NCBI GenBank assembly: GCA_027071965.1
Contig: JALSYJ010000016.1
Span: 1-5,949 of the forward strand
Origin: Robiginitomaculum sp.
Lineage (GTDB): Bacteria > Pseudomonadota > Alphaproteobacteria > Caulobacterales > Maricaulaceae
Direction: 5' to 3'
DNA length: 5,949 nt
Shown piece after piece: positions 1-5,546 of the stretch. Positions within the stretch are counted from its first letter, which is position 1, and each line of letters begins with the position of its first letter. The notes beneath the pieces were generated by a model. It saw nothing but the letters and a program-made list of their open reading frames with translations. It was not told the DNA's origin and did no database searches. Position numbers and translations under genes: made by a program.

Positions 1-263
1 TCGGCATTTATGCAGCATTGGACGAGATATCGGTTCAGGATGTGCTGACAGAGTTTGCAGGACAGGGGTGGGGGCAGTTCAAACCGGCACTGGCTGAACT
101 GGCAGTGGCAAAACTGTCTCCTGTTTCTGAAGAATTTACCCGGCTGATGAATGACAGCAGGGCGCTGGATAAGGTTCTGCAGGATGGTGCTGAACGAGCC
201 CACGCCATTTCCGAGCCAATTATGGCAGAGGTTCGTAAATATATCGGTTTCTGGAAAGGCTAG
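1..263 (+). CDS. trpS: Tryptophanyl-tRNA synthetase, C-terminal end (partial)
   Basis: This is the last 86 or so residues of TrpS, a cytoplasmic class I aminoacyl-tRNA synthetase that charges tRNA-Trp with tryptophan using ATP. The reading frame is already open at base 3 and runs to TAG at 261-263, so the gene begins upstream of the window; the TTG at 18 is an internal codon, not a start. The recognisable part is the all-alpha C-terminal region: a segment reading AGQGWGQFKPALAELAVAKL, then a helix around RLMND, then the closing helix with DGAERAHAISEPIMAEV and a terminal YIGFW. These match the end of bacterial TrpS proteins, where the FKxxLAelav segment and the GAxRAxxIA helix are conserved. 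The catalytic HIGH and KMSKS motifs lie outside the window, so activity cannot be judged. The 78-base gap that follows suggests the next gene may be transcribed separately. Confidence 0.93.
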   Translation, partial: GIYAALDEISVQDVLTEFAGQGWGQFKPALAELAVAKLSPVSEEFTRLMNDSRALDKVLQDGAERAHAISEPIMAEVRKYIGFWKG

Positions 264-273
264 GGCCCGGGAC

Positions 274-302
274 TTGCCCTGCCCCTGGTAAATGACCATA
301 TT
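274..302 (+). promoter_or_regulatory. Weak candidate sigma-70 promoter before the DUF2333 gene
   Basis: In the trpS-DUF2333 gap, TTGCCC (274-279) and CATATT (297-302) each match 4 of 6 bases of the -35 and -10 consensus and are 17 bases apart. This is by-eye matching in a short gap and could be chance. Alphaproteobacterial promoters often fit the E. coli consensus poorly, so absence of a better match says little. Confidence 0.22.
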
Positions 303-341
303 GAAACTTGGACACTTTTAGGTTCTTTTCAAGGAAACCTG

Positions 342-1376
342 ATGCAAATTGGACAATTTATTCGCCGGATTATGTCCGGATTAACGCGGCTTGGACGGTT
401 TATTCCTTCACGTGAGCCTGTGGTCGAAGATGCAGGTGACAGCAAGACAAAGGGCATATCTGGCGCTATTGGTTCTAATTGGCTGCGGATCACTGTGGGC
501 GTGGTTGTTTTTGTGATTTTGCTGTGGCCGACAATTGCGTTTTTTACCTCAAAAATCAATGATGATATAAACCTGTCCGCCAATGCTGCTGAGGGCGAAG
601 CGGCATCTGCTGCCATAACTATTGCGCTGATGGAGCGGGAAATAGCCACGGGTTGGGTTCCAAACGCGCCGGTTTTCATGCCGGCTGCCATGCTCAACAA
701 TATGCCAAATTTTCAAATAGGTCTGGTTAAGGCGCTGGGCAGGTTTTCATTTGAACTTGAGGATCAATTGGGCCGCGAGCGCGGCTCTTCGGCAGCAGAC
801 CCTGATCTGGAAATTGCGCGGGCGCGTCTGCAATATGAGCCGACAGTGTGGATTTTCAAACCCGGAACATTATGGCCAACGGCACCGGCTGAGGATCAGT
901 ACCGGGACGGGGTTGCAGCTCTTAAACGCTATAATGCGCGTCTGGTTGCCGGCAATGCCACCTTTGATGCCAGGCCGGATAATTTGATGGCGGCACTGGA
1001 TCGCATTGCTTTGGACATTGGCGCCATGTCCGCAGAATTAGACGATCGTATTGATAATCGCCACAAAACTTTAGGCCTGCTGGATTTTAAGGCAGACAAG
1101 GTGTTTTACCGGGTAAAGGGCAGTTCCTATGCCTATTTTATGGTGTTGCAGGCGCTAAAATCTGATTTTTCAGATGTGATTGTCGATCGTCAGACCGGAC
1201 GGCTTTATGATGAAATGCTAAATGAATTACGTCTGGCAGCAAGCATGCGGCCATTAGTGGTGAACAATGGCACCTTGTCGGGTCAGGCCTTTCCCAACCA
1301 TCTGGCCAATCAGGGGTTTCATCTGTTGCGGGCACGAACCAAATTGCGTGAAATAACAGACATCTTGCGCAAATAG
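342..1376 (+). CDS. DUF2333 family single-pass membrane protein
   Basis: This 344-residue protein matches the DUF2333 family, which has no known function. Residues 1-47 are basic (R8, R9, R16, R19, R24, K35, K37) and probably cytoplasmic. Residues about 49-68 form one hydrophobic span (TVGVVVFVILLWPTIAFF), after which the remaining 275 or so residues should face the periplasm by the positive-inside rule. No cleavage site is obvious, so it is probably a signal anchor. Family landmarks after the span are an Ala-rich helix leading to LMEREI and W105 (residues 96-105), the motif PAAMLNNMPNFQIG (114-127), the RGSSAADPDLE stretch (147-157) and W170. The C-terminal half is helical and polar, with SSYAYFMVLQALKSDF (261-276) most conserved in appearance. 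The ATG at 342 is well supported by AAGGA at 331-335, six bases upstream. No enzymatic motif is visible. It lies alone between trpS and the nfuA cluster, with 78- and 62-base flanking gaps. Confidence 0.85.
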   Translation: MQIGQFIRRIMSGLTRLGRFIPSREPVVEDAGDSKTKGISGAIGSNWLRITVGVVVFVILLWPTIAFFTSKINDDINLSANAAEGEAASAAITIALMEREIATGWVPNAPVFMPAAMLNNMPNFQIGLVKALGRFSFELEDQLGRERGSSAADPDLEIARARLQYEPTVWIFKPGTLWPTAPAEDQYRDGVAALKRYNARLVAGNATFDARPDNLMAALDRIALDIGAMSAELDDRIDNRHKTLGLLDFKADKVFYRVKGSSYAYFMVLQALKSDFSDVIVDRQTGRLYDEMLNELRLAASMRPLVVNNGTLSGQAFPNHLANQGFHLLRARTKLREITDILRK

Positions 1377-1438
1377 ACTTGCGAGCAGTAAAACCTGACC
1401 CTATCTGGCATGATAACCCTTATTAGTGGAGCGCGCCC

Positions 1439-2002
1439 ATGTTTATTGAAACCGAAGCCACGCCTAATCCGGCGGTTTTGAAGTTCTTGCCAGGCCGAGA
1501 GGTCTCCCCCGGCTCACCATTGGATTTTACAAGTGCATCTGATGCTGAGCACTCACCACTTGCCTTGGCGCTATTTGCACAAGGTGATGTTGCTGGTGTA
1601 TTTCTGGGCCCTGATTTTATCGCAATTACCAAAACCGAAAAACCGGACTGGCAGCATTTGCGCCCTGCTTTGCTTGGGATCATTATGGATCATTTCCAAT
1701 CCGGTGCGCCGGTAATTGCTCATGAAGGCTCTGATAGCGCCGAGCGTGTTTATGAGGGCGAAGCCGCAGATATTGTGACCCAGATAAAGGAATTGCTGGA
1801 TACCCGAGTGCGCCCGGCGGTTGCCCGCGATGGTGGTGATATTGTGTTTCAGCATTTTGACATGGATAGCGGCAAGGTTTTTCTGCATATGCGGGGGGCT
1901 TGTGCGGGCTGTCCCAGCTCCTCAATGACCCTAAAGCACGGAATTGAAAACCTGTTGAAACATTATGTACCTGAAGTAAGCTCAGTAGAGCAGGCAATGT
2001 AG
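1439..2002 (+). CDS. nfuA: NfuA-type iron-sulfur cluster carrier (Nfu N-domain plus NifU domain)
   Basis: This 187-residue cytoplasmic protein is an Nfu iron-sulfur carrier, which accepts 4Fe-4S clusters from the assembly scaffold and passes them to client enzymes. Residues 1 to about 90 form the Nfu N-terminal domain, opening with the signature MFIETEATPNPAVLKFLPGR. Residues about 108-182 form the NifU C-terminal domain, with RPAVARDGGDI (125-135) followed by the cluster-binding CxxC at C155 and C158 inside MRGACAGCPSSSMTLKHGIE. The cluster bridges two monomers in this family. Length and two-domain order match the usual alphaproteobacterial form (about 185-190 residues) rather than E. coli NfuA, whose N-domain is a degenerate A-type carrier. 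GGAG at 1428-1431 lies seven bases before the ATG. It leads a tight run with the nitroreductase, tsaB and rimI. MiaB, encoded 2.2 kb downstream, carries two 4Fe-4S clusters and is a plausible client, though that is inference. Confidence 0.95.
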   Translation: MFIETEATPNPAVLKFLPGREVSPGSPLDFTSASDAEHSPLALALFAQGDVAGVFLGPDFIAITKTEKPDWQHLRPALLGIIMDHFQSGAPVIAHEGSDSAERVYEGEAADIVTQIKELLDTRVRPAVARDGGDIVFQHFDMDSGKVFLHMRGACAGCPSSSMTLKHGIENLLKHYVPEVSSVEQAM

Positions 2003-2011
2003 GAACAGACA

Positions 2012-2614
2012 ATGGCACACCCCATATCAGATGCGGCACTGGATCAGATTTTCAGAGAGGCCCGTACCGCCAATGCCTGGAAAGACCGCGATGTGCCAGA
2101 AGTTCTGGTGCGCGCCTTGTATGACCTTGCCAAGATGGGCCCAACCAGTGCCAATATCTGCCCGGCCAGATTCTTGTGGATTCGTTCCAACGAGGCCAAA
2201 GAAAGACTAAAACCGTTTTTGATGGAAGCCAATGTTGAAAAAGTCATGCAGGCCCCGTGGACAGTGATCATTGCCTGGGATGAGAAGTTTGAAGAACAAG
2301 TGCCAAAACTTTTTCCTCACAATCCTGATGCCAAAAACTGGTTTAGCGATCCCGAAGCTCATTTTGATGCCGCATTTCGCAATGCCAGCTTACAGGGGGC
2401 ATATTTAATGCTTGCGGCGCGGGCGCTGGGTTTGGATTGTGGGCCGATGTCAGGTTTTGACCGCGCTGGTGTCGATGCAGAGTTTTTTGCGTCCTCCACT
2501 AACAAGAAGCATTGGAAGTCAAATTTTATATGTGCGCTTGGCTTTGCTGAAATGGATGCAACTTTTCCACGATCACCCCGGCTTTCTTTTGAAGAAGCCG
2601 GTGAAATCATTTAA
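2012..2614 (+). CDS. HadB/RutE-family NAD(P)H nitroreductase (malonic semialdehyde reductase-like)
   Basis: This 200-residue protein belongs to the FMN-dependent nitroreductase superfamily, HadB/RutE branch. RutE in E. coli reduces malonic semialdehyde to 3-hydroxypropionate during uracil breakdown. Landmarks are the ARTANAW segment (17-23), MGPTSAN (42-48, FMN-phosphate region) followed by PARF (51-54), the FPHNPDAKNWF stretch (101-111), FRNASLQGAYLMLAARALGL (122-141), the GPMSGFD loop (144-150) and RSPRLSFEEAG near the end (187-197). All occur in the same order in RutE, and the length matches (about 196 residues). AGGA at 2001-2004 overlaps the nfuA stop codon and sits seven bases before the ATG, so the two genes are very likely co-translated. 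No other rut gene is nearby, and no pyrimidine or beta-alanine gene, so the substrate cannot be assigned; general quinone, nitro-compound or semialdehyde reduction are all possible. Family membership is secure, substrate is not. Confidence 0.9.
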   Translation: MAHPISDAALDQIFREARTANAWKDRDVPEVLVRALYDLAKMGPTSANICPARFLWIRSNEAKERLKPFLMEANVEKVMQAPWTVIIAWDEKFEEQVPKLFPHNPDAKNWFSDPEAHFDAAFRNASLQGAYLMLAARALGLDCGPMSGFDRAGVDAEFFASSTNKKHWKSNFICALGFAEMDATFPRSPRLSFEEAGEII

Positions 2615-2619
2615 TTACG

Positions 2620-3264
2620 GTGGCCCTGCTTGCGATTAATACCTGTGAACAGGCTTGTTCGGTTTTGCTGCGCACGCCCGATAGGGATTTTATCCGCTCA
2701 CAATCAATGACATTCGGACAGGATCAGGCATTGACGCAATTGGTAATGGAAGTTCTGCACGAGACCGGGATCAAGGTAAGTGATCTGGATAAGCTGGCTG
2801 TGGCAGTTGGCCCGGGCAGTTTTACCGCAGTGCGTATCGGCGTGGCATTTGCCCGAGGGCTGGCCTTAACAGCAGGTGTTGCCAGCGTTGGGGTTAATTT
2901 GCTGGAGGTTCTGGGGCGGCAGGCACAAAAACAATGCTCAGGATTAGGCGTTGGGATAAAAAGCGTGGGACGAGGGAACTGGGCATGGTGCGCCATTGGT
3001 TCGGAACACATTGAGCAAGAGCCAGTTTCTGCCAGTCTTGAACAGGTTTTATCACAGGCCAGAGCTTTGGCTAAGGGGCGAGCCTTACAATTTTGCGGCG
3101 ACAAGATCACTGATAATGGTGATGATACAGATATGCAGTGTGACATGGGTGTGCTGGCTGATATAGCGATGGCAGCAACAGCGCAAACACATCGCGCAAG
3201 TCCTTGGTATTCCCGGCCTCCAGATGCTAAATTACCCGGGGGGATCGATCCGTGGCGATCCTGA
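2620..3264 (+). CDS. tsaB: TsaB (YeaZ), tRNA t6A37 threonylcarbamoyl-transferase complex subunit
   Basis: TsaB is the non-catalytic ASKHA-fold partner of TsaD; with TsaE they transfer threonylcarbamoyl to A37 of ANN-reading tRNAs. This 214-residue copy is slightly shorter than E. coli TsaB (231). It opens with MALLAINTCEQACSVLL, matching the family opening MxILAIDT residue for residue, which supports the GTG start at 2620; an in-frame TGA at 2602 rules out a longer form. The core reads VGPGSFTAVRIGVAFARGLA (63-82), and the end carries the typical YSRPPDAKLP. Three positions differ from consensus: Asn for the Asp of IDT, Ala70 for the Gly of SFTG, and residues 113-123, where the usual DARRGEVY-like motif is replaced by IKSVGRGNWAW. 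There is no convincing ribosome-binding site; only five bases separate it from the nitroreductase stop, so translational coupling is likely. The 3' end overlaps rimI by 13 bases, a common pairing. Confidence 0.92.
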   Translation: MALLAINTCEQACSVLLRTPDRDFIRSQSMTFGQDQALTQLVMEVLHETGIKVSDLDKLAVAVGPGSFTAVRIGVAFARGLALTAGVASVGVNLLEVLGRQAQKQCSGLGVGIKSVGRGNWAWCAIGSEHIEQEPVSASLEQVLSQARALAKGRALQFCGDKITDNGDDTDMQCDMGVLADIAMAATAQTHRASPWYSRPPDAKLPGGIDPWRS

Positions 3265-3689
3265 CAAGACAGGTTTTAGCAGATCAGGCCAACCGGCTTG
3301 CCAAATTGCATAAGAAATGTTTTGCAGATTCATGGGAAGCTAAATATTTTAAGGAATTGCTGAGCAATAAGGCAGTACAGGCTCTGGCCCAAACTGAGGA
3401 TGATCGGGATACCGGAATCGCGCTATTGCAGACCATTGCCAGAGAGACCGAGATTCTTACCTTTGGTATTGTGCCGTCTCATCGCGCCAAAGGATTAGGG
3501 TATAAATTGTTACAGGCATGTGTTGATCAGGTGCGTGCAGCAGGTGTACGCTCCATGTTTTTAGAGGTGTCCGGCAACAATAAAGTTGCGCAGAACTTGT
3601 ATTTTGGCTTTGGTTTTGAGCACATAGGCACCCGCAAGGAGTATTACGCAGATCGCAGTGATGCCCTGATTTGCCGACTGAGTCTTTGA
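3252..3689 (+). CDS. rimI: RimI, ribosomal protein S18 alanine N-acetyltransferase (GNAT fold)
   Basis: This 145-residue protein is a GNAT-family acetyltransferase of the RimI type, which acetylates the N-terminal alanine of ribosomal protein S18 from acetyl-CoA; E. coli RimI has 148 residues. The acetyl-CoA-binding motif A is ILTFGIVPSHRAKGLGYKLL (68-87), with the R78-A-K-G81-L-G83 pyrophosphate loop. It is followed by the typical LEVSGNNKVAQNLYFGFGF (104-122), in which E105 and Y117 correspond to the proposed catalytic base and acid of E. coli RimI, then IGTRKEYY (125-132) and the closing DALICRLSL. The start is GTG at 3252, inside the end of tsaB; a G-rich run with GGGGGGA at 3238-3244 sits seven bases upstream and can serve as the ribosome-binding site. 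Pairing with tsaB is widespread in bacteria. Substrate specificity is assigned from family and context; some RimI proteins acetylate several N-termini. Confidence 0.92.
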   Translation: MAILTRQVLADQANRLAKLHKKCFADSWEAKYFKELLSNKAVQALAQTEDDRDTGIALLQTIARETEILTFGIVPSHRAKGLGYKLLQACVDQVRAAGVRSMFLEVSGNNKVAQNLYFGFGFEHIGTRKEYYADRSDALICRLSL

Positions 3690-3717
3690 CTGTCAGCTTG
3701 TAGACATTGCCCCCTTT

Positions 3718-3757
3718 TTGAGACTAAATATCAATTGCAATTTGTATTGTCGGCAAT
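3718..3757 (+). promoter_or_regulatory. Candidate promoter/operator region of fur with CAAT/ATTG inverted repeats
   Basis: The 81-base gap between rimI and the preferred fur start holds an AT-rich stretch with nested symmetric elements: CAATTG (3732-3737), TTGCAA (3735-3740), CAATTTGTATTG (3738-3749, a 4-4-4 inverted repeat) and ATTGC paired with GCAAT (3734-3738 and 3753-3757). TTGCAA-like half-sites and AT-rich palindromes are typical of alphaproteobacterial Fur/Mur operators, and Fur genes are often autoregulated. A possible -35, TAGACA (3701-3706, 5 of 6), has only a poor -10 partner around 3724-3730. The symmetry is directly visible; the regulatory role is inference. Confidence 0.3.
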
Positions 3758-3761
3758 AAAT

Positions 3762-3765
3762 GAGG
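3762..3765 (+). promoter_or_regulatory. Ribosome-binding site that supports the GTG start of fur
   Basis: GAGG at 3762-3765 lies five bases before GTG 3771. The further upstream TTG codons at 3735 and 3747 in the same frame have no purine-rich site in front of them. This favours the shorter, 139-residue Fur. Confidence 0.55.
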
Positions 3766-3770
3766 TTAAG

Positions 3771-4190
3771 GTGGTTTCTCCATTGGAAAAATTATGTGCT
3801 GAACGCGGTATGAGAATGACCGAACAGCGGCGGATAATTGCCCGGGTATTGTCAGATTCTGAAGATCACCCGGACGCAGAGGTGTTATACCGCCGGGCCA
3901 GCCGGATTGATGCCAAAATCTCTTTGGCGACCATTTATCGCACTGTGCGCCTGTTTGAGGAAGCCGGGGTTATCTCCAGACATGATTTTGGTGATGGGCG
4001 CTCTCGGTTTGAAACTATTCCAGAGGATCACCATGATCATTTGATTGACATTAAGAGTGGCGAGGTTATTGAGTTCCTTGATGAAGAACTTGAAAAACTT
4101 CAGGAAAAAATAGCAAAGCGATTGGGATATAAACTGGTAGACCACCGGTTGGAATTATACGGCGTGCGGCTCCGAAAAAATGAAAAATAA
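3771..4190 (+). CDS. fur: Fur/Mur-family metal-responsive transcriptional regulator
   Basis: This is a dimeric DNA-binding repressor sensing Fe(II) or Mn(II). From GTG 3771 the product has 139 residues, usual for Fur. Residues 1-80 or so form the winged-helix domain, with MRMTEQRRIIARVL (15-27) and recognition helix SLATIYRTVRLFEEAGVI (51-68). The dimerisation domain starts near FETIPEDHHDHLID (80-93). With this start, metal ligands fall at the same numbers as in E. coli Fur: H33, E81, H88, H90, E101 for the regulatory site and H87, D89, E108, H125 for the second site. The cysteines of the E. coli structural zinc site are absent (D93, S96), as is normal in alphaproteobacterial Fur and Mur. 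The open frame reaches back to TTG 3735, which would add 12 residues without a family counterpart. Sequence alone cannot tell Fur from Mur; the heme-binding HxH/HRM features of Irr are not seen. The stop overlaps miaB by 11 bases. Confidence 0.93.
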   Translation: MVSPLEKLCAERGMRMTEQRRIIARVLSDSEDHPDAEVLYRRASRIDAKISLATIYRTVRLFEEAGVISRHDFGDGRSRFETIPEDHHDHLIDIKSGEVIEFLDEELEKLQEKIAKRLGYKLVDHRLELYGVRLRKNEK

Positions 4191-5535
4191 TAATGATTAT
4201 TCAAAACGGGTTCTGGTAAAAACCTGGGGCTGTCAAATGAATGTTTATGACAGCGAGCGGATGAGCGGTCTGCTGTTAGAACAGGGCTATGAAGCCACCG
4301 AAAATGCCGAAAATGCGGATCTGGTAATATTAAACACATGCCATATTCGTGAAAAGGCTGCTGAGAAGATTTATTCGGAACTGGGGCGTTTGAAAAAAAT
4401 AAAGGGTCAGCGTTCAGAGCAGGGCCATGATACCAAAATTGCAGTGGTCGGGTGTGTTGCTCAGGCAGAGGGCGCAGAAATTTTAGCCAGAGCGCCAGTG
4501 GTTGACATGGTACTTGGCCCGCAAAGTGTTCATAAACTGCCCACAATGCTCAATGAGGCCGGGCAAGGTACATCAGAGAAACTGGCCACAGACTTTGATG
4601 TCGAGGAAAAATTTGACCAACTTCCAAAACAACGAAAGGTTACAGGGCCGTCCGCGTTTTTAACCGTTCAGGAGGGTTGCGATAAGTTTTGCACTTTTTG
4701 TGTGGTGCCCTATACGCGCGGAGCCGAGCACTCAAGAGGCGCTGCGCAAATCACCGCCGAAGCCAAGGCCCTGATTGATAGCGGAGTCCGTGAAATCACC
4801 TTGCTGGGACAAAATGTAAACGCATGGCAGGCAAGGGGGCTAAATGGGACTAACAGGCACTGGCGGCTGGCTGATTTGCTGGAGCATTTGTCGCAAATTG
4901 AGGGCCTGGAGCGCTTGCGCTATACCACGTCACACCCACGGGATATGGATGCAGGTTTAATTGCTGCCCATGCTGAGTTGCCGAAGCTTATGCCGTATCT
5001 GCATTTGCCTGTGCAATCTGGCTCCAATAAGATATTAAAGGCAATGAACCGCCAGCATACCATCGAGCAATATTTTGAAATTATCGACAATATTCGTAAA
5101 GCCCGGCCCGACATTGCCCTTTCGGGTGATTTTATCGTTGGCTTCCCCGGTGAAACCGAAGCAGATTTTGAAGATACCCTTAAATGTGTTCGCAAGGTTC
5201 AATATGCCTCGGCATTTTCATTCAATTATTCGGCGCGCCCTGGAACCAAGGGCGCAAATATGAACGATCAGGTGCCCGATGATATAAAATCAGAGAGGCT
5301 TTATCGTCTGCAGGAATTATTGCGCGAACAGCAATTGACATTTAATCAGGCCCAGATTGGAAAATCCCTGCCGGTGCTGTTTGAGCGCAAGGGCCGTTAT
5401 GAGGGGCAGATAGGCGGGCGCTCGGCTTATTTGCAAAGTGTACATGTTGAAGGACCCAAAACCTTGCTTGGAAATATTGCAAACGTGCAAATAACCGCAG
5501 CTTCAACCAATTCTCTATCAGGCAATCTGGAGTAA
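4180..5535 (+). CDS. miaB: MiaB, tRNA-2-methylthio-N6-dimethylallyladenosine synthase
   Basis: MiaB is a radical-SAM methylthiotransferase that converts i6A37 to ms2i6A37 in UNN-reading tRNAs, using two 4Fe-4S clusters. The 451-residue protein is complete. The N-terminal UPF0004 domain (about 10-115) carries cluster ligands C18 in KTWGCQMNVYDSERM, C54 in LNTCHIREKA and C92 in VVGCVAQAEG. The radical-SAM core (about 155-380) has the CxxxCxxC ligands C167, C171, C174 in EGCDKFCTFCVVPYTRG, then LLGQNVNAW (208-216), TTSHPRD (249-255), LHLPVQSGS (274-282) and GDFIVGFPGET (316-326). A TRAM RNA-binding domain occupies about 394-441. All catalytic cysteines are present, so it should be active. LNTCHIREKA and GQNVNAW indicate MiaB rather than RimO or MtaB. 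The ATG at 4180 lies in the 3' end of fur and has no good ribosome-binding site, which suggests translation coupled to fur. Its product needs iron-sulfur clusters, fitting the company of fur and nfuA. Confidence 0.97.
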   Translation: MKNNNDYSKRVLVKTWGCQMNVYDSERMSGLLLEQGYEATENAENADLVILNTCHIREKAAEKIYSELGRLKKIKGQRSEQGHDTKIAVVGCVAQAEGAEILARAPVVDMVLGPQSVHKLPTMLNEAGQGTSEKLATDFDVEEKFDQLPKQRKVTGPSAFLTVQEGCDKFCTFCVVPYTRGAEHSRGAAQITAEAKALIDSGVREITLLGQNVNAWQARGLNGTNRHWRLADLLEHLSQIEGLERLRYTTSHPRDMDAGLIAAHAELPKLMPYLHLPVQSGSNKILKAMNRQHTIEQYFEIIDNIRKARPDIALSGDFIVGFPGETEADFEDTLKCVRKVQYASAFSFNYSARPGTKGANMNDQVPDDIKSERLYRLQELLREQQLTFNQAQIGKSLPVLFERKGRYEGQIGGRSAYLQSVHVEGPKTLLGNIANVQITAASTNSLSGNLE

Positions 5536-5546
5536 ATTAGCGATAT

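Noticed and set aside
262..280. Possible hairpin after trpS (AGGGC pairing with GCCCT)
   Set aside because: The stem is only five base pairs with a nine-base loop, overlaps the stop codon, and has no run of T's after it, so it does not meet the pattern of an intrinsic terminator.
1377..1438. Promoter for nfuA in the 62-base gap after the DUF2333 gene
   Set aside because: TTGCGA, CTGACC, GATAAC and TATTAG all resemble promoter elements, but no pair has acceptable spacing, so I do not call a promoter.
1683..2039. Minus-strand open frame (118 codons) opposite nfuA
   Set aside because: It is antisense to a certain gene, has low-complexity Pro/His/Leu content and matches no family I recognise.
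3678..3696. Possible hairpin at the rimI stop (CTGAGTC pairing with GAC-TG-TCAG, with a two-base bulge)
   Set aside because: The stem is short and bulged and the nearest T run (3715-3719) is about 20 bases away, so I cannot support a terminator.
4298..4315. Two tandem copies of a 9-base unit (CCGAAAATG) in miaB
   Set aside because: Only two copies, in frame, encoding ENAENA in a variable helix of MiaB; this is ordinary coding variation rather than a repeat element.
4100..4546. Long open frame on the minus strand (148 codons) opposite fur and miaB
   Set aside because: It lies fully opposite two well-supported genes, has no recognisable domain, and is rich in Pro, His and Phe as expected for the reverse complement of coding sequence.
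4720..4740. MiaB reads TRGAEHSRG where E. coli MiaB reads TRGEEVSRP
   Set aside because: As I recall, the Ala version is common in alphaproteobacterial MiaB, and the single Pro to Gly change lies outside the cluster cysteines. All six ligand cysteines are present, so there is no sign of lost activity.
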